64,000 bases of DNA, taken from the NCBI RefSeq assembly GCF_900313065.1, contig NZ_OMPU01000015.1, positions 49 to 64,048 on the forward strand, given 5' to 3'. A program made the position numbers and the translations under genes. Origin of the DNA: Kiloniella sp. EL199. Lineage in GTDB: Bacteria; Pseudomonadota; Alphaproteobacteria; Kiloniellales; Kiloniellaceae. The notes beneath the pieces are model-generated. The model did not search any database. It was not told where the DNA came from and saw only the letters and a program-made list of their open reading frames with translations. Below are positions 45,399 to 55,692 of the stretch, piece by piece (position 1 is the first letter of the stretch; every line of letters starts with the position of its first letter).

Positions 45399-46241
45399 CT
45401 ATCCTACGAAGGCTTTCTCCACAACGTATTCCCCCGGTTTGCTGTTGGCACCTTCGCTAAGACCTGCTTCTTCACAAAGCTCGGCACAGGATTTCAGCAT
45501 TTCCATGGAGCCACAAATCATAACGCGATCTGTTTCGGGGTTTAGCGCGGGCGTTTCCAAATCCGTTGTGATCTTGCCAGAGCGGAAGAGTTCCGGGATC
45601 CTGCCGCGACGAATGAAATCTTCGCGGGTTACAGAGTTGTAGTATCTCAGTTTTTCAGAAACCATTTCACCAAGAAATTCGTGTTGATACAGGCTGGAGA
45701 CAAGCTCTTCACCGTACTTCAATTCTTCTTTGTGACGGCAGCTGTGGATCAGGATGACTTCTTCAAATTTTTCATAAGTTTCCGGGTCGCGGATAACGCT
45801 GGCAAAAGGAGCAATTCCGGTTCCTGTTGACATCATGTAGAGGCGTTTGCCGGGAACCAATGCATCAAGGACAAGTGTGCCTGTTGGTTTTTTGCCCAAA
45901 AGGACCATATCGCCAGGTTTGATATTTTGCAGGCGTGATGTGAGGGGGCCGTTTGGAACTTTAATGGAATAAAGTTCGATCGTTTCATCCCAAGCCGGGC
46001 TGGCAATGGAATAGGCGCGTAAAAGCGGCTTGCCATCGACCATAAGGCCAATCATCACAAATTCACCTGTCCGAAAACGAAATGCAGCTGGGCGTGTAAT
46101 CTTGAAAGAAAACAGCGAGTCTGTGTGATGGGTAACGGACAGTACAGTTTCACCTGTTACCGATTTTGGTAACGGCTTTTCAGTGGTCGCCATGATATCG
46201 CCCGGTGTTGTATCCGCGATTGCCAATTGCTCAACAGTCAT
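45399..46241 (-). CDS. fpr: Ferredoxin--NADP reductase
   Basis: Starting at the ATG at 46241 (aggag 7 bp upstream; a longer frame to 46373 adds an odd N-terminus), this is a 280-residue bacterial FPR. The FAD-binding RAYSIASP and the NADP half MMSTGTGIAPFASVIRDP, then VMICGSMEMLKSC and a GEYVVEKAFV terminus are typical. It exchanges electrons between NADPH and ferredoxin or flavodoxin, and could supply reductant to the ferredoxin-type corrinoid activator; that link is speculative. Confidence 0.92.
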   Translation of the reverse strand: MTVEQLAIADTTPGDIMATTEKPLPKSVTGETVLSVTHHTDSLFSFKITRPAAFRFRTGEFVMIGLMVDGKPLLRAYSIASPAWDETIELYSIKVPNGPLTSRLQNIKPGDMVLLGKKPTGTLVLDALVPGKRLYMMSTGTGIAPFASVIRDPETYEKFEEVILIHSCRHKEELKYGEELVSSLYQHEFLGEMVSEKLRYYNSVTREDFIRRGRIPELFRSGKITTDLETPALNPETDRVMICGSMEMLKSCAELCEEAGLSEGANSKPGEYVVEKAFVG

Positions 46242-46689
46242 TAACTGCTCCTGCTTCCTTACTATGACAGCGTGGCTTGTGAAAGCCTTTGCTACAAATT
46301 CATTCATCAGTGGTTGGACAGTTTGTGCCCATCCGTGAATAAACACTTCATATTTGCCGTAAGATTGAGGCATTTATTTGGTGCTTATTGGTGTGCCGAC
46401 AATGTGTTATCGGTCACATCCTATAATCTCGCCTGAGGTGTCATGTAATTTTGGACGAGTATGTACCATACATATAGCGTTTTGCATATTACATTTAAGT
46501 TTGATTTAACATAGCTAGCAGTAATATCAAGTATAATATCCTAAAAAATTGTGTTATATTTATTTATATCCATTTAACATATTGATATTGATTATTAATA
46601 TAATAACACTATATTTGATGTGATTTTGTAGTGATTTGGTGCGTTAAATTGTAGCACTTGTGTTGTCACGTGATTTGATCCGTGATTCG
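46242..46689. other. AT-rich intergenic region without a recognised gene
   Basis: About 450 bp, very AT-rich from 46440 to 46640, separates the FPR start from the glutathione transferase stop. I see no convincing ORF, RNA gene or terminator. The FPR promoter must lie in the first part. Confidence 0.6.
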
Positions 46690-47655
46690 TTAGTAATGAT
46701 TTGAGGCCAAAGTATCTCTGTTATGAGGAGATTCCCAATCAAGGTCAGGCATCACTGGAATGATGTTATGCGGATTATTTGCTGTATCATTCTGGAAACT
46801 TGCAGCAACGATTGTTGAGATATCAATTGTACCCGCGATAGATGGCGTTTGGTATAAATCTCTCGTATAAGCCCATAAGTTGGGATAGTCGGCTAATCTT
46901 CTTTTGGTGCATCTGTGTAGTGTATAATAAACCAGATCAAACCTGAGCAGTGTTGTAAATAACTTCCAGTCAGATGCTGTTTGCCTGTTGCCAAAAAGAA
47001 ACCGTCTTTCCGATAATATCTGCTCTAGCCTGTCCAAAGTATTAAATACAAGTGCGACAGCTTGGTTGTACGCCTTTTGGTTTTGGGCAAACCCTGCTTT
47101 GTAAACGCCATTACTCAGTCCGTTATATATCCAGCTATCCATGTCGGGCATTTCTTCATTAAGAGACGGAGGATAGTAAGTTAGCGGTAACTGACCCCTT
47201 GTTTGAGCTTTATCCAGCGCGAGCATGATTTGGGATGATTCGTTGGAAATGATTTGTTGAGTGTGACTATCCCATAAAACAGGGACTGTTGATCGACCAG
47301 TATAGTTGCTATTACTTAACGTATAGAGTTGATGCAGATGACGTATTGTATGATTTGATCCTGGGATATTCCATGTCTTTCCACCGTTTATCGCATAGCC
47401 TTCCAGGCGAGGGCCATGGGCGATGTGAAGAGGTATATGATTGTCCAGTTTTTTCAGATGCCGCATAAGCATAGGCCTTTGTGACCACTGACAACTGTTG
47501 GACCCGATAAGCCAGTAACGACCTAGGGAGTTGGCCATATTCTCAATGATGTCTGTTGGAATTTTGTTATTATATTTACTGTCGGGGCGAATATACGCTC
47601 CGTCATGAATGATATCGTCTTTGTCAGTCCATTCGCCTTTGTATAGCATACCCAT
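46690..47655 (-). CDS. Glutathionyl-hydroquinone reductase-like glutathione transferase
   Basis: This 321-residue protein is of the YqjG/ECM4 (Xi-class) type. The N-terminal thioredoxin-fold part carries the active-site C55 in SNSCQWSQR, where relatives usually have Cys-Pro-Trp; here Pro is Gln. STVPVLWD and SNESSQIM hold the glutathione. The helical C-terminal domain follows (LEQILSERRFLFGNRQTASDWKLFTTLLRFD, the GHR signature). Family members reduce glutathionyl-hydroquinones. The substitution next to C55 may change specificity. It is divergent from a LysR regulator. Confidence 0.86.
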   Translation of the reverse strand: MGMLYKGEWTDKDDIIHDGAYIRPDSKYNNKIPTDIIENMANSLGRYWLIGSNSCQWSQRPMLMRHLKKLDNHIPLHIAHGPRLEGYAINGGKTWNIPGSNHTIRHLHQLYTLSNSNYTGRSTVPVLWDSHTQQIISNESSQIMLALDKAQTRGQLPLTYYPPSLNEEMPDMDSWIYNGLSNGVYKAGFAQNQKAYNQAVALVFNTLDRLEQILSERRFLFGNRQTASDWKLFTTLLRFDLVYYTLHRCTKRRLADYPNLWAYTRDLYQTPSIAGTIDISTIVAASFQNDTANNPHNIIPVMPDLDWESPHNRDTLASNHY

Positions 47656-47816
47656 GTGATTCGTCTTTTTTCTAAGGAGTGCGGTTTATCTATCTGATAT
47701 TTATAAATATATCTTTGATCGTGTCGTTGTGTGTCGATAACAATATTGTTCTTTTATCGGACTTTTGAATTTTTATCTGTTCACAAAATATGTTGTTTTG
47801 GTCTATAAAATAATCC

Positions 47817-48722
47817 ATGAAGAATTTACCTTTAAATGCTTTACGGGCCTTTGCTGCTGTGTATGAGACAGGTGGCATAAGGCCAGCCGCGAGATTGCTT
47901 GAAATTACACATTCGTCGATCAGTAAACATGTTCAGGAATTAGAGGCCTGGATTGGTGTTCCTTTGATTGATCGCGAACAAGGGGTGAGAACTATTAAAT
48001 TTAATCCCCAAGGCGAAGATATTGGGCGTGTTGCTTTGGAGAACTTGAATGATATGGCAAGTGCAGTTGAGGCTGTTCGGGAAAGCAGGCAGGGGAATGC
48101 GGTCACAATCTCAACGACACCGTCGTTTGCGGCGCGGTGGTTACTCCCCAGACTGCAGGATTTTAATACGACTTTCCCTTGGATCGAACTGTCTATTGTC
48201 GTTGATCAGAAGTTAAATTTTGCTGCTGATCATGGGGCCGATCTTGCCATTCGAATGGGGCAAGGGCCTTGGGAAGGGTTGGAATGCACGCCGCTGATGG
48301 GGGAGCAGCTTTTCCCGGTGATGAGTACATCCTTGTGGTTAAAGGTTGGTCGCCCTACCGAGTTGTCTGCTCTGGAAGGGTTGCCTCTGTTGCATGATCG
48401 TGATCCTCAGGCAAATTGGCAGCGCTGGATTTCCGAGCAAGATAATTTGGATTTTGATACGCGGTCTGGTCCACGTTTTGCCTCTTCCGATCTCGTACTT
48501 CGGGCGGCTGTGCAAGGTTTGGGCGTAGCGCTTGCACGAGGGCGTCTGGTTGAGGATGATTTGGCAACGGGCTTGTTGATTAAACCGTTTGAGGGAAATG
48601 AAGCGGTGCTTACCCAGGCTTATTGGCTGCTCCATCCCAAGGGCAAGAAGAAATCAATTGCGATAACAAAAGTTGTTGAATGGTTGAACATGATGTCTGA
48701 GCAAGAATTACACGGATCCTGA
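47817..48722 (+). CDS. LysR-family transcriptional regulator (GcvA-like)
   Basis: This 301-residue regulator has an N-terminal winged helix (LNALRAFAAVYETGGIRPAARLL, ITHSSISKHVQELE) and a type 2 periplasmic-binding effector domain with STTPSFAARWLLPRL and GADLAIRMGQGPW, like the GcvA group. It is divergent from the glutathione transferase gene (161 bp), which is its most likely target. Confidence 0.92.
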   Translation: MKNLPLNALRAFAAVYETGGIRPAARLLEITHSSISKHVQELEAWIGVPLIDREQGVRTIKFNPQGEDIGRVALENLNDMASAVEAVRESRQGNAVTISTTPSFAARWLLPRLQDFNTTFPWIELSIVVDQKLNFAADHGADLAIRMGQGPWEGLECTPLMGEQLFPVMSTSLWLKVGRPTELSALEGLPLLHDRDPQANWQRWISEQDNLDFDTRSGPRFASSDLVLRAAVQGLGVALARGRLVEDDLATGLLIKPFEGNEAVLTQAYWLLHPKGKKKSIAITKVVEWLNMMSEQELHGS

Positions 48723-48749
48723 GGTGACTCTGAACCGTGCCTGAGATTT

Positions 48750-49457
48750 CTATTGTTCATAGCGGTCATGGTGTCTGACCCAGGACATGGTGCCACCTTC
48801 TGATGTTTCATGTCGCCCATAAGGTGTCAGATCAATGTAGTGGTATGTTCCATTGAGCATGTCCAGACCACGGCTGTAAGTCGAATAGCTGTGGTATATT
48901 TTCCCATTATCTCCTTTGACAAATACACTAATTCCGGGGGCATCGTTTATAGGGAAGATTGTTTGTCTGTAGTTATAGGTAATTTCGTCCTCAGGCTTAT
49001 GGTTGTCTCCAAAGCTGACACCAAAATCTTCATTGAAAGAATTTTCATAGGAAGATACGAAATTGAAAGACCAGTTAAGACGGGATTTGAATTTAGAGAG
49101 CTTCTCTATTGGTGCCCTTGCAATGGATACGAAGGCGATGTCCCTGGCTTTCAGATGGCAATCAATGCCTTCAAAATTATCGGCCCAGAGGGAACAGCTT
49201 ACACAACCATTTTCCCATTCCGGGTCAAACATAAAATGATAGACGATTAACTGTGTAGAACCACCAAAAAGTTCAGCAAGACTCGCCGATCCGCTTTCTG
49301 TGGTAAAAGTGTATTTTTTCGTAACTTCTACCCAAGGGAGTTCTCTGCGTTTTTGGTTTAATTTGTCTCTGGCCTGTATAAGAGCTTTTTCTTCCTTCAG
49401 AAGTTTCTTCCGCTCAACCAGCCAATTTTCACGGGTCACGGCTTTGTTGTGTGACAT
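48750..49457 (-). CDS. DUF899 family thioredoxin-like protein
   Basis: This 235-residue protein matches DUF899: RRELPWVEVTKKYTF, YHFMFDPEWENGCVSCSLWADNF, FKSRLNWSFNFVSSYENSFNEDFGV and FVKGDNGKIYHSYSTYSRGLDML. A CxxC (CVSC) occupies the thioredoxin active-site position. The role is unknown. An aggag site lies 7 bp before the ATG. Confidence 0.88.
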   Translation of the reverse strand: MSHNKAVTRENWLVERKKLLKEEKALIQARDKLNQKRRELPWVEVTKKYTFTTESGSASLAELFGGSTQLIVYHFMFDPEWENGCVSCSLWADNFEGIDCHLKARDIAFVSIARAPIEKLSKFKSRLNWSFNFVSSYENSFNEDFGVSFGDNHKPEDEITYNYRQTIFPINDAPGISVFVKGDNGKIYHSYSTYSRGLDMLNGTYHYIDLTPYGRHETSEGGTMSWVRHHDRYEQ

Positions 49458-49712
49458 TAATCGGCTCCTAAAACATTATTTAACTCAATGGTTAATTATT
49501 TAATATTAATGATACATCGTCAAGATACATTTAACCGTTAGGTTAATTCTATGAAACGAAGCCAGTGTAATGAATGGCAAATCCATAATTTTTTAGTTGA
49601 TATAAAGTTTGTCACTTTAAATTGAATTATCTAAATATGTACGAAAGAATATGCCTTGGTCAGGGCATGAGAGTGTTACGCTCTATAACTATAAAAAAGC
49701 ACGTTACGTCGT

Positions 49713-50237
49713 ATGATAAGAGAAAAAGAAGAACATCCTTTTTGGAAAATCAAAAAGTTGACTGAAATGACATCTGCAGAGTGGGAGAGTCTTTGTGATG
49801 GCTGTGGCAAGTGCTGTCTTGTAAAGTTGGAAAATGCAGATACAGAAGAGATTGTTGACACGGATGTGGTATGTAAACTGCTGGACCTTGGTACTTGCCA
49901 GTGCAGTTTGTACGAGACACGTCATCAGTATGTGCCGGATTGTATAAAGGTTACCGCAGATAACATTGAAACATTGAGCTTTATGCCGCCGACCTGTGCC
50001 TACCGTTTATTACACGAAGGGGGGACTCTTCCCTGGTGGCATCCTTTGATTACAGGAAATCCGAACTCGGTTCATGATGCCGGTGTATCTGCCTTGGATA
50101 AGGTCGTATCTGAAACAGACGTCGACGATGCAGATCTGGAAGATCATATTGTGGAGTGGCCTCAGGATCCAAGCCCTCCTGAACCTTGGGTTCATTACCC
50201 AGAGAGCGAAAACCCAGAGAACCAAGGTAAGGAATAG
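49713..50237 (+). CDS. YcgN/UPF0260 cysteine-cluster protein
   Basis: This 174-residue protein has the typical [13 protein letters not shown] cluster, then [17 protein letters not shown] and [18 protein letters not shown]. The eight-plus Cys pattern suggests a bound Zn or FeS centre. Its biochemical role is unknown. The next gene begins almost at its stop codon, so they are translationally linked. Confidence 0.92.
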   Translation: MIREKEEHPFWKIKKLTEMTSAEWESLCDGCGKCCLVKLENADTEEIVDTDVVCKLLDLGTCQCSLYETRHQYVPDCIKVTADNIETLSFMPPTCAYRLLHEGGTLPWWHPLITGNPNSVHDAGVSALDKVVSETDVDDADLEDHIVEWPQDPSPPEPWVHYPESENPENQGKE

Positions 50238-50241
50238 CACA

Positions 50242-50961
50242 CTGACTCTTGATGATTTTACGGATGATCTTTCGAATAATGGTTTCACGCTCAGGGGAGG
50301 TTTTCATCCTGAGCCGGAAGATCAGGTGCCTGATTTGTCATCAGGGCAACCCGTTTTATCTGTCATTATGATTGGCAATGTTGGTTCCGGCGATTTTTGG
50401 GACTCTTTTAAGCATTCGGGTGAATATCTGGACGCTGTTTCTGACCCGATGGACAGGTGGGCCAAACGAGTGGTTACACCAATAGCTGCGAAAGCTGGAG
50501 GAGAGGCGCTTTTCCCCTCTGATGGTCCGCCATATCACCCTTTTCAGAAGTGGGCTTCCCGATCAGAAACCTTGTTTCCAAGTCCGATCGGCCTTTTTAT
50601 CAGTCCAGATTGGGGTACATGGCATGCACTCCGTGCTGCTATTTTGCTCCCGTTCAAAATAGAGATATCTACAGCCGAGCAGGAAATGTCCAACTCTAGC
50701 CTGACCAGCCCTTGTCTAAGCTGTGAAGGTCAACCTTGTTTGAAAATTTGCCCTGTCGATGCCTTTGGTGTTGATCGGGATTATGATTATCTGGCTTGTG
50801 CTTATCATGTGGCATCCGACGCAGGAACATCTTGTGCTTCTAAGGGGTGTCTTGCGCGCAGGGCTTGCCCCGTTGGGCAGCAATATGTGTTGAGTTCAGA
50901 GCATGCCGCATTTCATATGTTTGCTTTTATTAATGAGCGAAAGCTTATGGGAGAAATTTAA
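50242..50961 (+). CDS. Ferredoxin-like cysteine-rich protein, probable CTG start
   Basis: The frame is open far upstream into the YcgN gene, but homology-like text starts at TLDDFTDDLSNNGFTLRGGFHPEPED, so translation probably starts near 50242. The only nearby candidate codon is CTG, with taagga 8 bp before it and the YcgN stop 4 bp before it. An ATG at 50128 would overlap the upstream gene by about 110 bp. The product of about 240 residues has C-terminal Cys clusters (SPCLSCEGQPCLKICPVDAF, ASKGCLARRACPVG) like a [4Fe-4S] ferredoxin, and a DRWAKRV...YHPFQKWA middle. Its partner is unknown. Confidence 0.75.
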   Translation: MTLDDFTDDLSNNGFTLRGGFHPEPEDQVPDLSSGQPVLSVIMIGNVGSGDFWDSFKHSGEYLDAVSDPMDRWAKRVVTPIAAKAGGEALFPSDGPPYHPFQKWASRSETLFPSPIGLFISPDWGTWHALRAAILLPFKIEISTAEQEMSNSSLTSPCLSCEGQPCLKICPVDAFGVDRDYDYLACAYHVASDAGTSCASKGCLARRACPVGQQYVLSSEHAAFHMFAFINERKLMGEI

Positions 50962-51229
50962 ACATCTTTTCAAAGAATTTGTCCGACATCTAAGTAGAAT
51001 AATTGTTTGATTTCATTTGGTTATGTGTATTGTGGCTATTGTATGTGTGTCTGTAATAGCAAGTGTGATTTGAAATCCATATGCACTGATAGTATATTAC
51101 GAATGCTAAAACGGCCTAATTTCGGTGTTTCTTGGTGACGGAGTGACGCTCTTACGATATCTCCAAAAGAAAACCCCAGTTAATGTCTCTTGAAATTTTG
51201 TTACCGATACGTAGGGAGGGCTGAGCCCC

Positions 51230-52900
51230 ATGGCCAAGAGTGATATTGAGATTGCCCGCGAGGCAAAAATGCAACCAATTACTCAGGTTGCCGAGAAAAT
51301 TGGAATTCCTGCTGATCAATTGCTTCAGTATGGTCCAAATAAAGCAAAACTGTCTTTTGATTTCATTAACTCCATTCAAGGAAATAAAGATGGTAAATTG
51401 ATCCTGGTGACAGCGATCAATCCAACACCAGCCGGTGAAGGTAAAACAACAACGACTGTTGGTCTTGGTGACGGACTGAACCGTATCGGTAAAAAAGCTA
51501 TTATGGCACTTCGTGAACCATCACTGGGACCATGTTTTGGTGTTAAAGGTGGTGCTGCGGGTGGTGGTTACGCCCAGGTTGTTCCAATGGAAGATATTAA
51601 TCTGCATTTCACGGGCGATTTCCATGCAATTGGTGTTGCGCACAACCTTTTGTCTGCGCTTTTGGACAATCATATCTATTGGGGTAACGAACTGGGCATT
51701 GATGCCCGCCGTGTTCAGTGGAAACGTGTGGTTGATATGAATGACCGCGCATTGCGTGCGATCACTAATTCCATGGGTGGTGTTGCTAATGGCTATCCAC
51801 GTCAGGATGGTTATGACATCGTGGTTGCGTCCGAGATTATGGCTATCTTCTGTCTTTCCAAAGACCTGAATGATCTTTCTAACCGTCTTGGTGATATCAT
51901 TGTTGCTTACACACGCGAGAAAAAGCCGATTTTTGCTCGTGACCTGAAAGGTCCTGGCGCTATGGCTGTTCTGCTCAAAGATGCGATTTCACCAAATTTG
52001 GTTCAGACGCTGGAAAACAATGCTGCCTTTATTCACGGTGGCCCTTTCGCGAATATTGCGCATGGCTGTAACTCTGTGATTGCAACAAAAACAGCGCTTA
52101 AACTTGCTGACTATGTTGTGACCGAAGCTGGCTTTGGTGCTGATCTTGGTGCCGAGAAGTTCTTTGATATCAAATGTCGTAAGGCTGGTTTGAAGCCTGA
52201 TGCGGTTGTTATCGTTGCTACTGTTCGTGCATTGAAAATGCATGGTGGTGTTGCAAAAACTGACCTGGGTGATGAAAATGTTGATGCTGTAACCAAAGGT
52301 TCAGAGAACCTTGCTCGTCACATTGCCAACATCAAAAAGTTCAATGTGCCAGCTGTTGTTGCAATCAACCAGTTCATCACAGACACAGATGCCGAGATTG
52401 CTGCTGTTTCTGCAGCCTGTGAAGCTCTGGGTGCAAAAGCAATTGTTGCCAGCCACTGGTCAAATGGTGGTGCTGGTACTGAAGAGCTGGCTCACCACGT
52501 TGTTGAACTTGCAGATTCTGGCGTTGCTGACTTCACACCGCTTTACCCCGATGAAATGCCGCTATGGGAGAAAATCGAAACCATCGCGACTGAGATCTAT
52601 GGTGCTAGCGAAGTCATCGCAGATGCTTCTGTACGCAAGCAAATTGCAGAACTACAGGAAAACTACGGCCACTACCCAGTTTGTATGGCAAAAACGCAGT
52701 ACAGCTTCTCAACTGATCCTGCCCTTCTTGGGGCACCATCAGGTCATGCTGTTCCTGTCCGTGAAGTTCGCCTTTCAGCAGGTGCTGGCTTCATTGTGGT
52801 CGTTACCGGTGCGATTATGACAATGCCAGGCCTGCCGCGTAAGCCTGCTGCGAACAATATCTATCTGAATGACGAAGGCCAGATCGAAGGTCTGTTCTAA
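51230..52900 (+). CDS. fhs: Formate--tetrahydrofolate ligase
   Basis: This 556-residue enzyme has the P-loop [18 protein letters not shown] (about residues 65-82), [22 protein letters not shown] and [13 protein letters not shown], all invariant in Fhs. It interconverts formate, ATP and THF with 10-formyl-THF. In methyl-group oxidation it can run in reverse to make ATP. It is unlinked from, but within 14 kb of, the corrinoid operon. A gggaggg site lies before the ATG. Confidence 0.97.
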   Translation: MAKSDIEIAREAKMQPITQVAEKIGIPADQLLQYGPNKAKLSFDFINSIQGNKDGKLILVTAINPTPAGEGKTTTTVGLGDGLNRIGKKAIMALREPSLGPCFGVKGGAAGGGYAQVVPMEDINLHFTGDFHAIGVAHNLLSALLDNHIYWGNELGIDARRVQWKRVVDMNDRALRAITNSMGGVANGYPRQDGYDIVVASEIMAIFCLSKDLNDLSNRLGDIIVAYTREKKPIFARDLKGPGAMAVLLKDAISPNLVQTLENNAAFIHGGPFANIAHGCNSVIATKTALKLADYVVTEAGFGADLGAEKFFDIKCRKAGLKPDAVVIVATVRALKMHGGVAKTDLGDENVDAVTKGSENLARHIANIKKFNVPAVVAINQFITDTDAEIAAVSAACEALGAKAIVASHWSNGGAGTEELAHHVVELADSGVADFTPLYPDEMPLWEKIETIATEIYGASEVIADASVRKQIAELQENYGHYPVCMAKTQYSFSTDPALLGAPSGHAVPVREVRLSAGAGFIVVVTGAIMTMPGLPRKPAANNIYLNDEGQIEGLF

Positions 52901-52925
52901 ATCTTTAACAATTAGTTTTATAAAG

Positions 52926-52950
52926 AGGCGGCCTTTATAGTCGCCTTTTT
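52926..52950 (+). terminator. Rho-independent terminator of fhs
   Basis: An aggcg/cgcct hairpin (52926-52930 with 52942-52946, extended by a G-U pair) is followed by five Ts, 25 bp after the fhs stop. Confidence 0.78.
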
Positions 52951-53029
52951 TATTGTTGTCTCTTTGTCTTTTTGCAGTGTGCTCATATGTAGCTGGGCAA
53001 CGGTTATTATTCGTTCTATAACTCTCCGT

Positions 53030-53614
53030 ATGTCTCAAACATATCCTTCTTATAGTGTCGATAATGCACTGGAACTTACAATGTTGTGGGTTGATGCAAT
53101 GGTGATCGGCCAAAATCTCTGCCCCTTTGCAGCACCTGAACGAAATCGCGGGTCTATTCGCTATGTGACCGTTGAAGAGGAAAGCCTCACGGGGGCAATG
53201 GAAGGATTTCTAAATGAGCTTCTGTTCCTACAGCAAAGTTCTGAGAGCGAGGCTTCTACATCGCTTGTCATTTTTCCCAAAGGTTTTGAAGATTTTGAAA
53301 CCTTTCTAGATTTACTGACCATTGCCGAAGATACTTTGGTTCAAGCGGGTGTTGAGGGTTTATTTCAACTAGCCAGTTTTCACCCTGATTATCAGTTTTC
53401 TGATCTTCCCAGAGAAGATGTCACCAATTGGACAAACAGGTCTCCTTTCCCAATTCTTCATATTATTCGCGAAGGGCAAATGGGACGTGTGCTTGATAGC
53501 TACAAAACACCCGATGAGATTCCAGAACGCAATATGGTTTTGATGGAAAAGTTAGGTGCTAAAGGATTGATACAACTCTTTCTCCCATTTCAGGATTATA
53601 TCAAGCTGGATTGA
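53030..53614 (+). CDS. DUF1415 family protein
   Basis: Starting at the ATG at 53030 (MSQTYPSYSVDNALELTMLWVDAMVIGQNLCPFA), the protein has 194 residues, the usual length for DUF1415. A longer frame to 52964 overlaps the fhs terminator and is less likely. The LFQLASFHPDYQFSD and NRSPFPILHIIREGQ blocks are conserved. No function is known. It is convergent with the SLC13 permease. Confidence 0.87.
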   Translation: MSQTYPSYSVDNALELTMLWVDAMVIGQNLCPFAAPERNRGSIRYVTVEEESLTGAMEGFLNELLFLQQSSESEASTSLVIFPKGFEDFETFLDLLTIAEDTLVQAGVEGLFQLASFHPDYQFSDLPREDVTNWTNRSPFPILHIIREGQMGRVLDSYKTPDEIPERNMVLMEKLGAKGLIQLFLPFQDYIKLD

Positions 53615-53627
53615 GAGCTTAAGTACT

Positions 53628-55403
53628 CTAAAGTGGCCAGAAGAACAGAATTGCCGGGACGGAGATAGCAACGACAAGTATTTCCAAAGGTAGTCCCATT
53701 CGCCAATAGTCACCAAAGCGATACCCGCCTGGCCCCATAATGATTGTATTGTTTTTGTGTCCGATCGGCGTCAGGAAGGCGCAAGAGGCCGCGACGGCAA
53801 CACCCATAAGAAAAGGGTCAGGCGAGGCACCAATAGCATTGGCAACATCCAACCCTATGGGGGCTGCAATCAGAGCTGTTGCGACATTATTGAGAAAGTC
53901 GGACAAGGTCATGGTGACGACAATTAAAACTGTTAGAATAGCCCAATGAGGCCAGCCTGCGGTTTGGGCCACGATCAATTCGGCAATAAGTTTAGTGCCC
54001 CCAGAATTCTCCAGGGCAATACCAAGGGGAATAAGCGAGGCAAGAAGAACAATAACCTTCCACTCAACACTTTCATATACTTCCCGTCCGGATACGATGC
54101 CAAGGGCAGCAAAGGCTATTACACAGCCAGCCAAGGCTACGGGTAGATAGACCAAACCTGCGACCGATAAAGCAATGGCACCTAGAAACAGGCCTATCGC
54201 CAGCGTCGCTTTTTTCCGTTGAATGACAGAGTGCTGTTTTTCCGCTAGGGGAAGAACGCCAAGCCAGTTGGTGATTTCTGTTAAATGATCTTCTGGACCA
54301 AGTAAAAGCAGCATATCGCCGCTTTGGACGGTTAACTTCCTTACACGTTCTCTAAATCGTTTTCCTTGCCTTGAAACTCCTAACAGGGTCACACCGTGGC
54401 GGGAAAGAAGCTTTAAACTATTGCTGGATCGTCCTTCAATTCTGGCTCCTTCAGGGACAATGACTTCCATCAGTTTGAGCGAAGGGCTGATTAAACCTGT
54501 TTCGTGTTTGTCTTTTCCTGCAAAATCGAGCTGTGCAACACCAAGAAAAGCTTCAATAGATTTTGGATCACCTTCCAGGACGAGATGATCACCTGTACGG
54601 ATTTCTTCGTAGCGAGAAAATCCAGGTAATCGTCTTCCTCGTCGCACCAAACCAAGTACGGTTATGTCATGCTCTCCTGCAAGAGGATAAAGGTCTCTAA
54701 CAGAAGACCCGATTGACTTTGATTCTTCCGGTACCTGAGCTTCTGCAACAAATAGATCTGTATCCTCTGCACCATGAATGCTGCCGGGACGATCACGATT
54801 GGGGATAAGGCGCCAACCGATCAAAGCAACAAATACTATACCTGCAAAGGCAACACATAGGCCAACAGGAGCAAAATCAAACATACCAAAGCTTTCGCCA
54901 AGGACTCTTTCTCGGTATTGTGCAATGACGATGTTTGGTGGTGTTCCGATTAAGGTTATCATTCCCCCCAAAATGGTTGCAAAAGACAAAGGCATCAGGC
55001 TAAGCGCTGCTGCTCGTTTTGCTTTTTCAGCAGCTTCCAGATCCAAAGACATTAAAAGAGCCAGAGCGGCAACGTTGTTGATAATAGCGGATAAGGCAGC
55101 CCCAATGACGGACATGATCCCAATGTGAAGGGGGAGAGGGCGGTTAGAAGATAAGACGACATCTGAGATTAATTCTACAGCCCCGGAGTTTATTAATCCG
55201 CGAGAGACAATCAAAACAAGCGCGATGATAACTACGGCAGGATGACCAAAACCCGAGAACGCTTCATCTGCGGTTACAAAACCTGCCACAACAGCAATAA
55301 CAAGTGCCCCAAATGCCACAAGGTCATACCTGATTTTCCCCCAAATCAAGAGAATGAATACGGATCCAAATAAGGCGAAGAGAAAGGTTTGTTCTGTGGT
55401 CAT
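53628..55403 (-). CDS. SLC13-type anion permease with two RCK_C domains
   Basis: This 591-residue transporter has about eleven membrane helices in two halves (GFGHPAVVIIALVLIVSRGL, TLIGTPPNIVIAQYR and the C-terminal SDFLNNVATALIAAPIG, TPIGHKNNTIIMGPGGYR). Between them, about residues 205-375, are two TrkA_C-type regulatory domains. Members carry sulfate, thiosulfate or dicarboxylates with Na+ or H+. The substrate is unresolved. It is monocistronic. Confidence 0.9.
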   Translation of the reverse strand: MTTEQTFLFALFGSVFILLIWGKIRYDLVAFGALVIAVVAGFVTADEAFSGFGHPAVVIIALVLIVSRGLINSGAVELISDVVLSSNRPLPLHIGIMSVIGAALSAIINNVAALALLMSLDLEAAEKAKRAAALSLMPLSFATILGGMITLIGTPPNIVIAQYRERVLGESFGMFDFAPVGLCVAFAGIVFVALIGWRLIPNRDRPGSIHGAEDTDLFVAEAQVPEESKSIGSSVRDLYPLAGEHDITVLGLVRRGRRLPGFSRYEEIRTGDHLVLEGDPKSIEAFLGVAQLDFAGKDKHETGLISPSLKLMEVIVPEGARIEGRSSNSLKLLSRHGVTLLGVSRQGKRFRERVRKLTVQSGDMLLLLGPEDHLTEITNWLGVLPLAEKQHSVIQRKKATLAIGLFLGAIALSVAGLVYLPVALAGCVIAFAALGIVSGREVYESVEWKVIVLLASLIPLGIALENSGGTKLIAELIVAQTAGWPHWAILTVLIVVTMTLSDFLNNVATALIAAPIGLDVANAIGASPDPFLMGVAVAASCAFLTPIGHKNNTIIMGPGGYRFGDYWRMGLPLEILVVAISVPAILFFWPL

Positions 55404-55692
55404 ATTGTTATGGCTTATCCATTGTTTTTATATTGATCATAACAGGAGAAAGTATTGGGGTGACGAGTGTATAATTACGTATACTTCATTTTGATACGAA
55501 AGTGGATCGACTAGCGATACAAAAACTTGACAATCTGAATGGTAAAAATATTAGCAGTTATTTAAATGGTATCCAGACATCAACAGTTCATAATATTACC
55601 TCGCTTAACTAAATGCTTGGGCGTGTTGGATTTTCAATATATCTATTTAAAATAAAATAATGACTTAATTCATCAGTGGGCAGGCGAGCAGT

